A stretch of 19,051 bases of DNA, taken from assembly GCF_001557115.1 (NCBI RefSeq), contig NZ_LSKQ01000146.1, forward strand, positions 1 through 19,051, in the 5' to 3' direction. Origin of the DNA: Erythrobacter sp. CCH5-A1. GTDB lineage: Bacteria; Pseudomonadota; Alphaproteobacteria; Sphingomonadales; Sphingomonadaceae. Of this stretch, positions 1 to 7,367 are shown piece by piece; the stretch's first letter is position 1; each line of letters starts with the position of its first letter. The notes beneath the pieces were generated by a model. It did no database searches and had not been told where the DNA came from. It was given only the letters and a program-made list of their open reading frames with translations. The position numbers were made by a program, and so were the translations under genes.

Positions 1-5
1 GGCGG

Positions 6-191
6 GTGATGCAAACCCGCCCCGGCATCTGCAACCGCAAGCGCCGCTTCGCCACGCGCGAGGCGGCCGAGCAGGTTGCGCTTGCCGCCGATGTGACCCT
101 GCGCGCCTACAAGTGCGGGCTGTGCCGGCAATTCCACCTCACCAGCCGCACCAAGGGGATGCGGGTGCCGCGCCCCGCGCCCGGGTCATGA
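6..191 (+). CDS. Small zinc-ribbon-like protein of unknown function
   Basis: This is a 61-aa basic protein with no signal peptide or membrane segment. It has C9, then C37-x2-C40-x3-H44 in the stretch YKCGLCRQFHLTSR, which looks like half of a zinc-binding knuckle. The N-terminal half is rich in Arg/Lys and Ala and is probably helical. I recall short proteins ending in this 'YKC..C..(F/W)HLTSR' pattern as common hypothetical proteins in sphingomonads, but no function is known to me. The frame opens with GTG at 6 followed directly by ATG at 9. A start left of the window cannot be excluded, so the N-terminus is uncertain. The stop overlaps by 6 bp the stop of the convergent 554-aa gene. Confidence 0.6.
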   Translation: MMQTRPGICNRKRRFATREAAEQVALAADVTLRAYKCGLCRQFHLTSRTKGMRVPRPAPGS

Positions 192-1850
192 CTTGCGGAA
201 GTGGCTATTCAGCGCGCGCGGCGAGGCGTCGCACAGTTCGGGATGGCTGTCGGCCTCGACCTCGCGCCAGATCGCGGCGTAGGTGTCCCGCCAGTAGCGC
301 TGCACCACCTCGCCCGCCTCTTGCTTCAGCCCCATCCGCGCGAGCGTGAAGTAGAGCACCGTCTCGAAGTCGCTGCGATGGCTTCCCTTCCTTGCCGGGT
401 CGGGCGCGCGGGCGCGCCACAGCGCCAGCAGCCGCGCCTTGACCTCGTCTGGCGCAGCGCTGCCCATCCGCGCAAAGCCGGGCAGAAGCGCCGTCTCGAG
501 GTCGCCGCGTTCGGTCTCGAGCCGGTGGAGCAGGATCTCGCGCTCCTCGGGCACCGCCGCGTCGAGCCGGGCGTAGATCCTGCCGGTCTTGCGGGCCCAG
601 GGTCGCGCCGTCGCCGGATCGAGCCAGCGGACGATCTGCGCGCGGTGGCGGGCGAAGTCCTCTTCCGGCAGCACCGCCACCAGCGGCCACAATCTGTATG
701 CGTTCTCGCTGCACTCAACCTCGCTCTGAAACACACCGAGCGCGGCGATAATCCGGTCGGCATAGGGCGCGATCGCCTCCGGACGGATCGCCAGGTGACT
801 GAACGAGACCTTCTTCAGATCGGTGAGCGGATCGGCCAGCATCGCCTCGAGGATCGCCAGTTCCCGCTCGGTGCGTGCCGTGTCGGCCTCAGCGATCAGC
901 GCCGCGACCGCCTCGGCCCCGACCGCCCGCGCCGCGAGGCCCGTCGAGGGGGCGAGCCCGAGCGCGGCGGCGACAAGCGCGCGCCCGTCCGGCGTCGCGC
1001 TTCCAAGCGGCCGCGCGCGCTGGCGCATCCAGCCGGCCATGCCCTGCCAGCAGGGCCCGCCGCTGTTGAGCACAAAGCCGATGACCGGGAAGGGGAACCT
1101 CGCCAGCTGGGCGGCTTTCGCGATCCGCAGATCGCAATGCGCGCCGCTTTCCTCGTCGCGCAGCGTAACGTCGGTCACCTCCAGCGGCAGCAGGTCGTCG
1201 CGCCGCCGGTGCGTATGGCTGGTGAGGCTCACCACCGGACGCTCGGGCTCGCCCGGTGCGGTGATGATGCCGCCCTCGGGCGGCGGCTCGGGTGCCTGTC
1301 CGCCCTTCCCTACGCGCTTGGAGGTCGTGTGGTGTCCGAAAGAGGAATGGACGCCGCTCTGGCGCGCCGCCTTGCTTTGGGCGAGCTGGCAGGCCTCGGG
1401 CGTCCCGACGAAATGCACCCGGCCGCGCTCGAACACGCGCGGCAGCGCGTAATCGGTCAGCAGCGCGCTCGCATCGGGCTGGCCGTTCACCAGCATCAGG
1501 TCCTGCCGCGCGGGATCGAAGGCGAGGCTTTGCCCCGCGTTGTAGTCCGCAAGCTCGCGGGCGATCCGCCGGATCGTGATCCGGTTCCACCCGGCCATCA
1601 GGTAATAGGTGCCGAAATAGAGGATCGGCAGCGCCAGCCAGCCGGGGCTGGCCTGACCCGTGGCGACTTCCAGCACGGTGCCGAACATGGCGAGGGTGAT
1701 CAGTACCCCCGCCCACAGCGGCCCGCCGAGGACCATAAGAAATACGCCGGGGACAGGAAGCACCTGCAACGCCACCACCACAAGGGCGACGACGAGGAAG
1801 TTCAGCGATCCGGGCGCACCGGCCGGCAGGCCGAGAAGCTCGAAAAGCAT
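186..1850 (-). CDS. Membrane-anchored protein of unknown function encoded downstream of pspA
   Basis: I do not recognise this 554-aa protein. The N-terminus is strongly hydrophobic, with probable helices near residues 16-37, 40-62 and 70-87, followed by a basic stretch (NRITIRRIARE) that would face the cytoplasm. Residues about 160-215 form a low-complexity linker rich in Gly, Pro and His. From about 220 to the end is a soluble part; its C-terminal 250 residues are rich in Leu, Ala, Glu and Arg and read as repeated short helices, possibly HEAT-like. No catalytic motif is evident. The start is the ATG just before the first hydrophobic segment; no good Shine-Dalgarno sequence precedes it. It lies 54 bp downstream of pspA on the same strand, so the two are probably co-transcribed. 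A role in envelope stress with PspA is inferred only from that position. Confidence 0.75.
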   Translation of the reverse strand: MLFELLGLPAGAPGSLNFLVVALVVVALQVLPVPGVFLMVLGGPLWAGVLITLAMFGTVLEVATGQASPGWLALPILYFGTYYLMAGWNRITIRRIARELADYNAGQSLAFDPARQDLMLVNGQPDASALLTDYALPRVFERGRVHFVGTPEACQLAQSKAARQSGVHSSFGHHTTSKRVGKGGQAPEPPPEGGIITAPGEPERPVVSLTSHTHRRRDDLLPLEVTDVTLRDEESGAHCDLRIAKAAQLARFPFPVIGFVLNSGGPCWQGMAGWMRQRARPLGSATPDGRALVAAALGLAPSTGLAARAVGAEAVAALIAEADTARTERELAILEAMLADPLTDLKKVSFSHLAIRPEAIAPYADRIIAALGVFQSEVECSENAYRLWPLVAVLPEEDFARHRAQIVRWLDPATARPWARKTGRIYARLDAAVPEEREILLHRLETERGDLETALLPGFARMGSAAPDEVKARLLALWRARAPDPARKGSHRSDFETVLYFTLARMGLKQEAGEVVQRYWRDTYAAIWREVEADSHPELCDASPRALNSHFRKS

Positions 1851-1904
1851 CCGCGCGGGCCTAGCAGAGGCGTGTCATGCCAACCCGCGCCGGGCGCTGC
1901 CGTC

Positions 1905-2582
1905 TCAGCGCTTCTTGGCCGCCGTCTTCTTCTCGGGCACGGGCGCGGCGGCCTTGAGGGCGGCGAGTTCGGCCTCGATGGCGCTCGCGCGGCGCATTTC
2001 CTCGATCTCGCGATCGACGCTGGCGACGGTGCGCGAGGGCCCCTCGTCCTCGGTCGCGAACTGGGCGCGCTGGCCGAGGGTGTTGATGCGGTTGAGATGC
2101 GCTTCGGCGCGGCTCGCGGCGCCGCCGGTGCTGCCGGCGCGGGCGGCCTCGTCGGCGGCCATCTGTGCCTTGGCCTGCGCGCGGGTTTCCTCGCGCTTGG
2201 CTTCGAGCTCGCCGATGGCGGCCTCGATCTCGGCAAGGCTCGCATCGGCGGCGGTGATCTCGCTCTTCAGGCGGGCGACTTCGAGGCGGCAATCCTCGCG
2301 CGCGAGCAGCGCCTGCCGGGCGAGATCCTCGCGGTGGTGATCCATCGCGGTCTTGGCCTTGTCGCCCCAGTCGGCCTCCTTGAGCTCGTGCTGGGTGAGC
2401 AGGGCTTCGAGCCGCCGCTTGTTCTGGGTGACACGGGTGCGCTCACCGGTCAGGCTGATGATCGATTCCTCGATCTCGCGCTGGAGCAGGGTGAGCATCT
2501 TGGCGGGGTTGGAGGCGGATTCGATCGCGCTCGTGACGTTGCTGGAAATCAGTTCCTTGATCTGGATCGCGACCCGAAACAT
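1905..2582 (-). CDS. pspA: PspA/IM30 family phage-shock protein
   Basis: This 225-aa, almost wholly helical protein belongs to the PspA/IM30 (ESCRT-III-like) family, peripheral membrane proteins that coat and stabilise the stressed inner membrane. Visible features are an amphipathic N-terminal helix (MFRVAIQIKELISSN), the family's conserved turn and helix start at residues 25-30 (NPAKML), a long charged coiled coil through about residue 150, and a helical end with a Lys-rich tail (KKTAAKKR). The frame is open 17 codons further upstream, but the ATG at 2582 is chosen because AGGAGGG lies 6 nt before it and the family begins at this helix. No PspF-type sigma-54 promoter (TGGCAC-N5-TTGC) was seen upstream. 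The 554-aa membrane protein follows in the same direction. Confidence 0.9.
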   Translation of the reverse strand: MFRVAIQIKELISSNVTSAIESASNPAKMLTLLQREIEESIISLTGERTRVTQNKRRLEALLTQHELKEADWGDKAKTAMDHHREDLARQALLAREDCRLEVARLKSEITAADASLAEIEAAIGELEAKREETRAQAKAQMAADEAARAGSTGGAASRAEAHLNRINTLGQRAQFATEDEGPSRTVASVDREIEEMRRASAIEAELAALKAAAPVPEKKTAAKKR

Positions 2583-3013
2583 CTGTGCCCTCCTGTTGCC
2601 CCTGTGGCTTGGCGAAAAAGCCATAGCACACAATCGTTTGAGAAATTATGAATCGCAAGCGCAATTGCGGGCGGTCATCATTTTCCTACAGCCGCGCAGG
2701 GAGGTAAGAGGATGTCATGCGCAGCCTTTCGCCCCTCTGCCGCAAACCCGCCGCTGCGCCTGCGCGCTGGGAGGCGTTTTCCGCTCTATACTGTGTCTCT
2801 CGTGTCTCATGGTTCAGTCTTCGCGCGGCGCGGCTGAACACGCGCGATTCGCTTGCATTCTCGGCCCGACACGCTATGCGCGCGCCTTCGCTCGGCCCTT
2901 GGCTGGGTGATTCCGTGCGGGAGCCGCTGGCGTGCACAGGCCACGGCGTTCGACCGCTCACCATGAGCCGCGATGGAAACAGCGCGGCAACAGTGCGACA
3001 GGAGTAAGGCCTC
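2583..3013. other. Gene-free divergent region between pspA and rplK
   Basis: About 430 bp separate the divergent starts of pspA and rplK, and no convincing protein or tRNA gene is seen. The small frames here have Arg/Ser/Pro-rich translations typical of non-coding GC-rich DNA. The stretch must hold the promoters of both genes. Visible elements are the 10-bp palindrome CGCAATTGCG at 2660-2669, a TATACT that could be a -10 box at 2787-2792 (without a good -35), and an imperfect hairpin at 2812-2839 with arms GTTCAGTC and GGCTGAAC. None is strong enough to call as a regulatory site. The rplK ribosome-binding site AGGAG lies at 3000-3004. Confidence 0.5.
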
Positions 3014-3445
3014 ATGGCCAAGAAAATCGAAGGCTATATCAAGCTGCAGGTGCCCGCGGGCTCTGCCACCCCCTCGCCGCCGATCGGCCCGGCGCTGGGT
3101 CAGCGCGGCGTGAACATCATGGAATTCTGCAAGGCGTTCAATGCCGCCACGCAGGAAATGGAAAAGGGCATGCCGATCCCGACGGTCATCACCGTCTACG
3201 GCGACCGTTCCTTCACCTTCGTCACCAAGACCGCGCCCGCGACCTACTTCATCAAGAAGGCCGCCAACCTCAAGTCGGGTTCGAAGGAGCCGGGCAAGGT
3301 CTCGGCCGGAACCATCAAGACCTCGCAGCTGCGCGAGATCGCCGAAGCCAAGATGGCTGACTTGAACGCAAACGACATCGATCAGGCGATCAAGATCATC
3401 GCCGGCAGCGCCCGCTCGATGGGCCTCGAAGTGGTGGAGGGCTAA
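3014..3445 (+). CDS. rplK: 50S ribosomal protein L11
   Basis: This is full-length L11 (143 aa), which binds the GTPase-associated region of 23S rRNA and forms the base of the stalk where translation factors act. The N-terminal domain carries the proline-rich helix ([20 protein letters not shown], residues 20-39), the known site of thiostrepton contact. The C-terminal RNA-binding domain ends in the family signature around [11 protein letters not shown] (131-141). The start is an ATG preceded by AGGAG about 9 nt upstream. rplA follows after 4 bp, so the two are co-transcribed. Unusually, the upstream neighbour is divergent pspA rather than nusG. Confidence 0.98.
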   Translation: MAKKIEGYIKLQVPAGSATPSPPIGPALGQRGVNIMEFCKAFNAATQEMEKGMPIPTVITVYGDRSFTFVTKTAPATYFIKKAANLKSGSKEPGKVSAGTIKTSQLREIAEAKMADLNANDIDQAIKIIAGSARSMGLEVVEG

Positions 3446-3449
3446 GACC

Positions 3450-4142
3450 ATGGGCAAGATCACCAAGAAGGCGAAGGTTCTGGCCTCGCTCGACCGCGAG
3501 AAGCTGTACAGCATCGAAGAGGCGCTGGGCGTGCTGCGCCAGTTCAAGGGCAAGTTCGACGAGACCGTCGAAGTCGCGATGAACCTCGGCGTCGATCCGC
3601 GTCACGCCGACCAGATGGTGCGCGGCATGGTGTCGCTGCCCTCGGGCACCGGCAAGGACGTGCGCGTCGCGGTGTTTGCGCGCGGCGACAATGCCGAGAA
3701 GGCGCTGGCTGCCGGGGCCGACAAGGTCGGTGCCGAAGACCTCATGGAAGACATGATGGCCGGCAACCTCGACTATGACCGCGTCATCGCCTCGCCCGAC
3801 ATGATGGGCGTGGTGGGGCGTCTGGGCAAGGTGCTCGGCCCCAAGGGCCTGATGCCGAACCCCAAGCTCGGCACCGTGACCCCGAACGTCGCCCAGGCGG
3901 TCAAGGACGCCAAGGCCGGCCAGGTCGAGTTCCGCGTGGAGAAGCAGGGCATCATCCACTCGGGCATCGGCAAGCTCAGCTTCTCGGACGACGCGCTGAA
4001 GGCCAACTTCAAGGCGCTGACCGATGCGGTGGTGAAGTCGAAGCCGAGCGGCGCCAAGGGCAAGTATGTCCGCAAGGTCTCGCTGACCTCGTCGATGGGC
4101 CCGGGCCTCAAGGTCGACCTGTCGGAAGTGGAAGGCGCGTAA
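3450..4142 (+). CDS. rplA: 50S ribosomal protein L1
   Basis: This is full-length L1 (230 aa), the protein of the mobile L1 stalk that helps release E-site tRNA. In many bacteria it represses its own rplK-rplA mRNA. The family signature is complete at about residues 121-148, including [20 protein letters not shown], and the second domain shows [16 protein letters not shown] near 64-79. It starts 4 bp after rplK and ends about 35 bp before a strong intrinsic terminator, so rplKA is a two-gene operon here. Any L1 feedback site would have to lie in the rplK leader; I could not identify one with confidence. Confidence 0.98.
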   Translation: MGKITKKAKVLASLDREKLYSIEEALGVLRQFKGKFDETVEVAMNLGVDPRHADQMVRGMVSLPSGTGKDVRVAVFARGDNAEKALAAGADKVGAEDLMEDMMAGNLDYDRVIASPDMMGVVGRLGKVLGPKGLMPNPKLGTVTPNVAQAVKDAKAGQVEFRVEKQGIIHSGIGKLSFSDDALKANFKALTDAVVKSKPSGAKGKYVRKVSLTSSMGPGLKVDLSEVEGA

Positions 4143-4176
4143 GCCCCTTTCCTACAGCTTTGCTGACAGCATATGA

Positions 4177-4209
4177 GGGGTCGGAAGCCGCGCGCTTCCG
4201 GCCCCTTTT
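4177..4209 (+). terminator. Intrinsic terminator of rplK-rplA
   Basis: The hairpin has arms GGGGTCGGAAGC (4177-4188) and GCTTCCGGCCCC (4194-4205), 12 bp with a single G-U pair, closed by a 5-nt loop and followed directly by TTTT. It stands 35 bp after the rplA stop and shows that rplJ/rplL are not co-transcribed with this operon. Confidence 0.93.
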
Positions 4210-4323
4210 GCGTTCGGCATAAGTCATTCGGACCCCTTGTCTTGGCCGCGCGTTATACCATTTGATATGGGCACCCGCGCCGCCCCTCTCCCCTTTGGCC
4301 GCGGTTCAGGAAAGAGGTCGCTC

Positions 4324-4629
4324 ATGCCCGTTGCTTCGGAACGTCTTGCCGGATGGCTTTCGCCCAAGTGGCTGGTGGGCGGGGTTGCGGTCGCAGCCTG
4401 CGCCCTGCTGGCGAGCTATGATGTGAGGCTCGGCATGGCGGCGGGCACGCTGCTCGGTGTGACGGTGCTGGCGTGGCTCTACATCGCGCTGCGTTACGGC
4501 TCGCTCTCGGGCACGCCGTCGGTGCGCACCGCCCTGGTCGAGCGTTCGCGCCAGCAGGAAGCGAACCGCTTGCGCGCAGCCCAGCGTTCAGCCGCGCAAG
4601 GCAGCGCGGATCCGGCCGAGGGCGCCTGA
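4324..4629 (+). CDS. Small two-helix membrane protein of unknown function
   Basis: This 101-aa protein has two predicted transmembrane helices at about residues 16-31 and 36-57, separated by a short turn (YDVRLG). A charged, Arg/Gln/Ala-rich helical tail follows (residues 69-92) and probably lies in the cytoplasm. The frame is open upstream to 4237, but the ATG at 4324 is preferred: AGAGG lies about 6 nt before it and the upstream residues do not look like protein. No family is recognised. Its last 42 bp overlap the 3' end of the convergent GNAT gene. Confidence 0.7.
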   Translation: MPVASERLAGWLSPKWLVGGVAVAACALLASYDVRLGMAAGTLLGVTVLAWLYIALRYGSLSGTPSVRTALVERSRQQEANRLRAAQRSAAQGSADPAEGA

Positions 4630-5490
4630 GCGCTCGGCCAGCGTCTTCGCGCTCGCCACCCCCGCATCGAAGGCCTCGCGCGCGCCAAGCAGCGTGCGGT
4701 TGGCCAGCGTGGGCTCGAGCAGGACGAGGCTCGAGCACGCCGCCGCATGGGTGCCGAACAGCGCCTTGTGCGCGCCGTCGCCCTCGGTGAAGTCGAACCA
4801 GGCGAAGCGGTGTTCGGCGAAGAGCCGCTCCAGCGCCTCGATCTGGAGCACCGTGCCGGGCGAGAGCCGCGCGAAGGCGGGATCGTAGCCGAGGTGGGCA
4901 TAGACCAGCGTCCGCCCGCTCACCGGCAATGACAGGTAGGCGATGGGCGTGCCGCCGGCGTGGAGCAGGAAGGCGCGCATCCGGTCATCCTCGGCCGCTG
5001 CCAGCATGGCGCGGCGCGAGGCCGGGTCGCCGGGCAGGCCGGCACCCAGCAGCCGCGCCTGATAGGTCTTCGCCGAGAGCGGCAGGGCGGCGGCGAGAAA
5101 GGCCTCAATCTCGGCCGGGGTGCGGTGGGCGGTGACGTGGTAGCCCCCCGGCACCTCCTCGGCGAGCTTGCGGGCCTTGCGCTTGAAGGTCGAGCGGGTC
5201 TTGCCGGAGAAGCCCGCCATGTAGGCCTCGAACCCGAACCCCATGTCGATGTAGTGCCGCCGGTAGTCCTGCCGTCCACCGGGGATGCAGCCGGGATAGC
5301 GCGCGGCGAGCTCGGGGAGCAACGCGGTCGGAGCGGACAGCACCCGCACCCCGTCGCGCGCGGGTGGCGGGGCGGGGGGCAGGGCGGCGGCGAGCACGTC
5401 CTCGAGGCTGAAGGCCCAGGTCGCAAGCTCCCGCGGCACCCGTGCAAGGCGGCGCGACCCGAGAGTGAAGTCGATCCCGGCGGAGGCCAT
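4588..5490 (-). CDS. GNAT-fold acyltransferase of the BcsL/CelD type
   Basis: This 300-aa protein has the layout of the GNAT acetyltransferase group (Pfam Acetyltransf_6) found in polysaccharide and cellulose clusters. A basic segment lies at residues 95-109 (SGKTRSTFKRKARKL). The acyl-CoA-binding core is around 194-222 (TLVYAHLGYDPAFARLSPGT then QIEALE), and the family-typical FDFTEGDGAHKALF is at 232-245. It probably transfers an acyl group, or possibly an amino acid, to a glycan or lipid precursor; the acceptor is unknown. The ATG at 5490 is chosen because it follows the upstream deacetylase stop by 10 bp; upstream in-frame codons are Arg/Ser/Pro-rich shadow sequence. No clear Shine-Dalgarno is present, so translation may be coupled to the deacetylase. 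It overlaps the 101-aa gene tail-to-tail by 42 bp. Confidence 0.82.
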   Translation of the reverse strand: MASAGIDFTLGSRRLARVPRELATWAFSLEDVLAAALPPAPPPARDGVRVLSAPTALLPELAARYPGCIPGGRQDYRRHYIDMGFGFEAYMAGFSGKTRSTFKRKARKLAEEVPGGYHVTAHRTPAEIEAFLAAALPLSAKTYQARLLGAGLPGDPASRRAMLAAAEDDRMRAFLLHAGGTPIAYLSLPVSGRTLVYAHLGYDPAFARLSPGTVLQIEALERLFAEHRFAWFDFTEGDGAHKALFGTHAAACSSLVLLEPTLANRTLLGAREAFDAGVASAKTLAERSGALGRIRAALRG

Positions 5491-5500
5491 CGCGGGCGCT

Positions 5501-6478
5501 TTAGATGCTGCCGTAGAGCGCGTTGGAGACCAGCTGCTCGGCGATCCGGCGGCTGGTGCGGAACGGGCAGGGCGGGAGCGCGGCGGTGCTGCCGGTGAGC
5601 GACAGCTGCGGCGGGGTCTCGGCATAGGTGCCGGTCGTCACCCCGCGCATCCGCGCCAGCGCCTTGAGCAGCCCGGTGAAGCGGCGGCGGACGATCGGGT
5701 TCACCGCCTGGCGGCGGCGGTTGATGAGCTCGAAGGAGTGGCTGACCAGCGTGAAGCTGTCGCGTCCGCTGGCGTGCGCGTGGCGGATCGCGCTGACCAG
5801 CTCGCCCAGCGTCAAGGCGGTAAGCTGCGCGTGCCGGAGTCCTCCGCCCATCGTGCCGATCGCGCCGATGGGGACCTCGATCACCCCCATGTGGCCGACC
5901 GGATCGCGGTCTTCGGCGCCGAGGCTGATACGGCAGCCGCCCGTGCCGACCAGCGCCGGGCAATGGCTGGTGTCGTAGTCGAGCCCGATCGCTGCCAGCG
6001 CGCGCAGCGTGTCGTCATTCGCGCCGTAATTGCCCGCCCGAAAGGCGACCGGCGCAGGCGCACCAGCGGCGACCAGCGTCGCGCGGGCATAGTCGAGGAT
6101 CGCGCATTGATCCTCGAAGGTGAAGTCGGCAAGGTTCTTGCCCGCCTGCTTCGAGGCGAGCGGACTGGCCGCGCCCGCAAGGCCAAGCCATTCGGTGTGG
6201 CAGTGCAGCTGCACATCCTGCCCTGCGGCCACGATCGGCCCCACAATGTCCTCGATCGCGGCGATGCCCCACACCAGCGCGGGCATCGGGTCGACGAAGA
6301 ACACCGCCTTCTGCCCGTATTTTGCCAGCAATTCGAGCTTGTGGGTGATCCCCGCCGGACCCTCGGGCGTCACGCAGGCGATCGAGCGGGCGTAATTCTC
6401 GGCACGGTCGGCCGTGCCCGGACCGTTGTAGAGGCCGGAGGAGTATTCGGTGTCGATCGTGATGAACACGCGCGTCAT
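5501..6478 (-). CDS. NodB-fold polysaccharide deacetylase family protein
   Basis: This 325-aa protein has no signal peptide, so it is probably cytoplasmic. It has the NodB-type metal-dependent deacetylase pattern. Motif 1 is TIDTEY with D9. A metal-binding motif variant is LHCHTEW with H92/H94 instead of the canonical HxxxH. FRAGNYG (R147) and SHSFELI (H247) stand where later catalytic motifs are expected. Such enzymes remove N- or O-acetyl groups from sugars. The variant histidine spacing puts it in a divergent subgroup. The ATG at 6478 is chosen because AGAGG lies 8 nt upstream. The GNAT gene follows 10 bp downstream, so one enzyme may deacetylate and the other re-acylate the same sugar; that link is inference. 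The cinA-type gene precedes it by 68 bp on the same strand. Confidence 0.82.
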   Translation of the reverse strand: MTRVFITIDTEYSSGLYNGPGTADRAENYARSIACVTPEGPAGITHKLELLAKYGQKAVFFVDPMPALVWGIAAIEDIVGPIVAAGQDVQLHCHTEWLGLAGAASPLASKQAGKNLADFTFEDQCAILDYARATLVAAGAPAPVAFRAGNYGANDDTLRALAAIGLDYDTSHCPALVGTGGCRISLGAEDRDPVGHMGVIEVPIGAIGTMGGGLRHAQLTALTLGELVSAIRHAHASGRDSFTLVSHSFELINRRRQAVNPIVRRRFTGLLKALARMRGVTTGTYAETPPQLSLTGSTAALPPCPFRTSRRIAEQLVSNALYGSI

Positions 6479-6546
6479 GCCCAAGCCTCTATCAGGCAAG
6501 GGTTAAGGCGAGGTGATGATGTCTCCCGAAGCGCCCGCAGGGGGCT

Positions 6547-7314
6547 TCAGATGCCGCCGGGCGTCACCGGATGCCCCGCCGCCGCCAGCCCTTCGGCGAG
6601 CGCCGCGCAACAGGCCGCAAGGTCTTCGGCGCTGACCGAACGGACCACGAAATTGGCTCCGACCCGGCCCTCGCGGAAGAAGGGGTAGGAGCCGATCTGG
6701 CAGGTCTCGTAAGCCGCCTCTGTTTGGCGCAGGATGTCGGCGACCTCGCTTTCCGGGATCCACCCGCCGAGCGTTTCGGAGAGCAGCGGCGCGCCGCCCT
6801 CGAGCTCGCCGGTCAGCGCGTCAAGCATTCCGGCGGTGATATGCGGGACGCCCGCCATCAGGAAGATGTTGCCGCGCCGGATGCCGGGCGCGCCCGACAT
6901 GCGGTTGGGGATCAGCTCGGACCCCTCGGGCACCCGCGCCATCCTGAGGCGCCCCTCGTTGAGCCCGCCGCGCGTGGCGTAGTAGCGCTCGAGCATCGCG
7001 CGCGCGTCGGGATGGATGACCACGGGCACGCCCAGCGCCGCAGCCACGGCATCGACGGTGATGTCGTCATGCGTCGGCCCGATCCCGCCGGTGGTGAAGA
7101 GGTAGTCGTTGCTCGCCCGCAAGGCGTTCACCGCCTCGACGATCCGCGCCTCGACATCGGGCACCACCCGCACCTCGGCAAGGCGGATGCCCTGCACCTG
7201 CAGCCAGCTCGCGACCTGCGCGATGTTCTTGTCCTGCGTGCGGCCTGAGAGGATTTCGTCGCCGATGACGATGAGCCCGGCGGTCCAGATCTTGTCGGGA
7301 GAGGTCATGGGCAT
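6547..7314 (-). CDS. cinA: CinA-type competence/damage-inducible protein A, molybdopterin-binding domain only
   Basis: This 255-aa protein is the stand-alone N-terminal domain of CinA (MoCF_biosynth fold, shared with MoaB/Mog). The key motifs are complete: IGDEILSGRTQDKN at residues 17-30 and the binding loop TTGGIGPTHDDIT at 74-86. The C-terminal nicotinamide-nucleotide amidohydrolase domain of long CinA proteins is absent. This short form is widespread in alphaproteobacteria; some relatives have pyrophosphatase activity on ADP-ribose or NAD-related nucleotides. The start may be ATG at 7314 or 7308, and neither has a good ribosome-binding site. It lies 53 bp downstream of the monooxygenase on the same strand. 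Confidence 0.9.
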   Translation of the reverse strand: MPMTSPDKIWTAGLIVIGDEILSGRTQDKNIAQVASWLQVQGIRLAEVRVVPDVEARIVEAVNALRASNDYLFTTGGIGPTHDDITVDAVAAALGVPVVIHPDARAMLERYYATRGGLNEGRLRMARVPEGSELIPNRMSGAPGIRRGNIFLMAGVPHITAGMLDALTGELEGGAPLLSETLGGWIPESEVADILRQTEAAYETCQIGSYPFFREGRVGANFVVRSVSAEDLAACCAALAEGLAAAGHPVTPGGI

Positions 7315-7367
7315 TGGTTAGGCGAAGGCAGGCGCAATCGGAAGAGATTACCGCCCGCCTTTCGACC

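Noticed and set aside
201..2651. An 816-codon open frame on the plus strand across both pspA and the 554-aa gene
   Set aside because: It is antisense to two well-supported genes, its translation is Arg/Gly/His-rich without domains, and such frames are expected in GC-rich DNA opposite real genes.
2717..3007. A 96-codon plus-strand frame upstream of rplK
   Set aside because: It has no ribosome-binding site, and its Ser/Arg/Ala-rich translation looks like random GC-rich sequence and resembles no family.
6528..6548. Hairpin GAAGCGCCC / GGGGGCTTC at the end of the cinA-type gene
   Set aside because: It has an internal G-G mismatch, overlaps the stop codon and has no T-run on either side, so it is not supported as a terminator.
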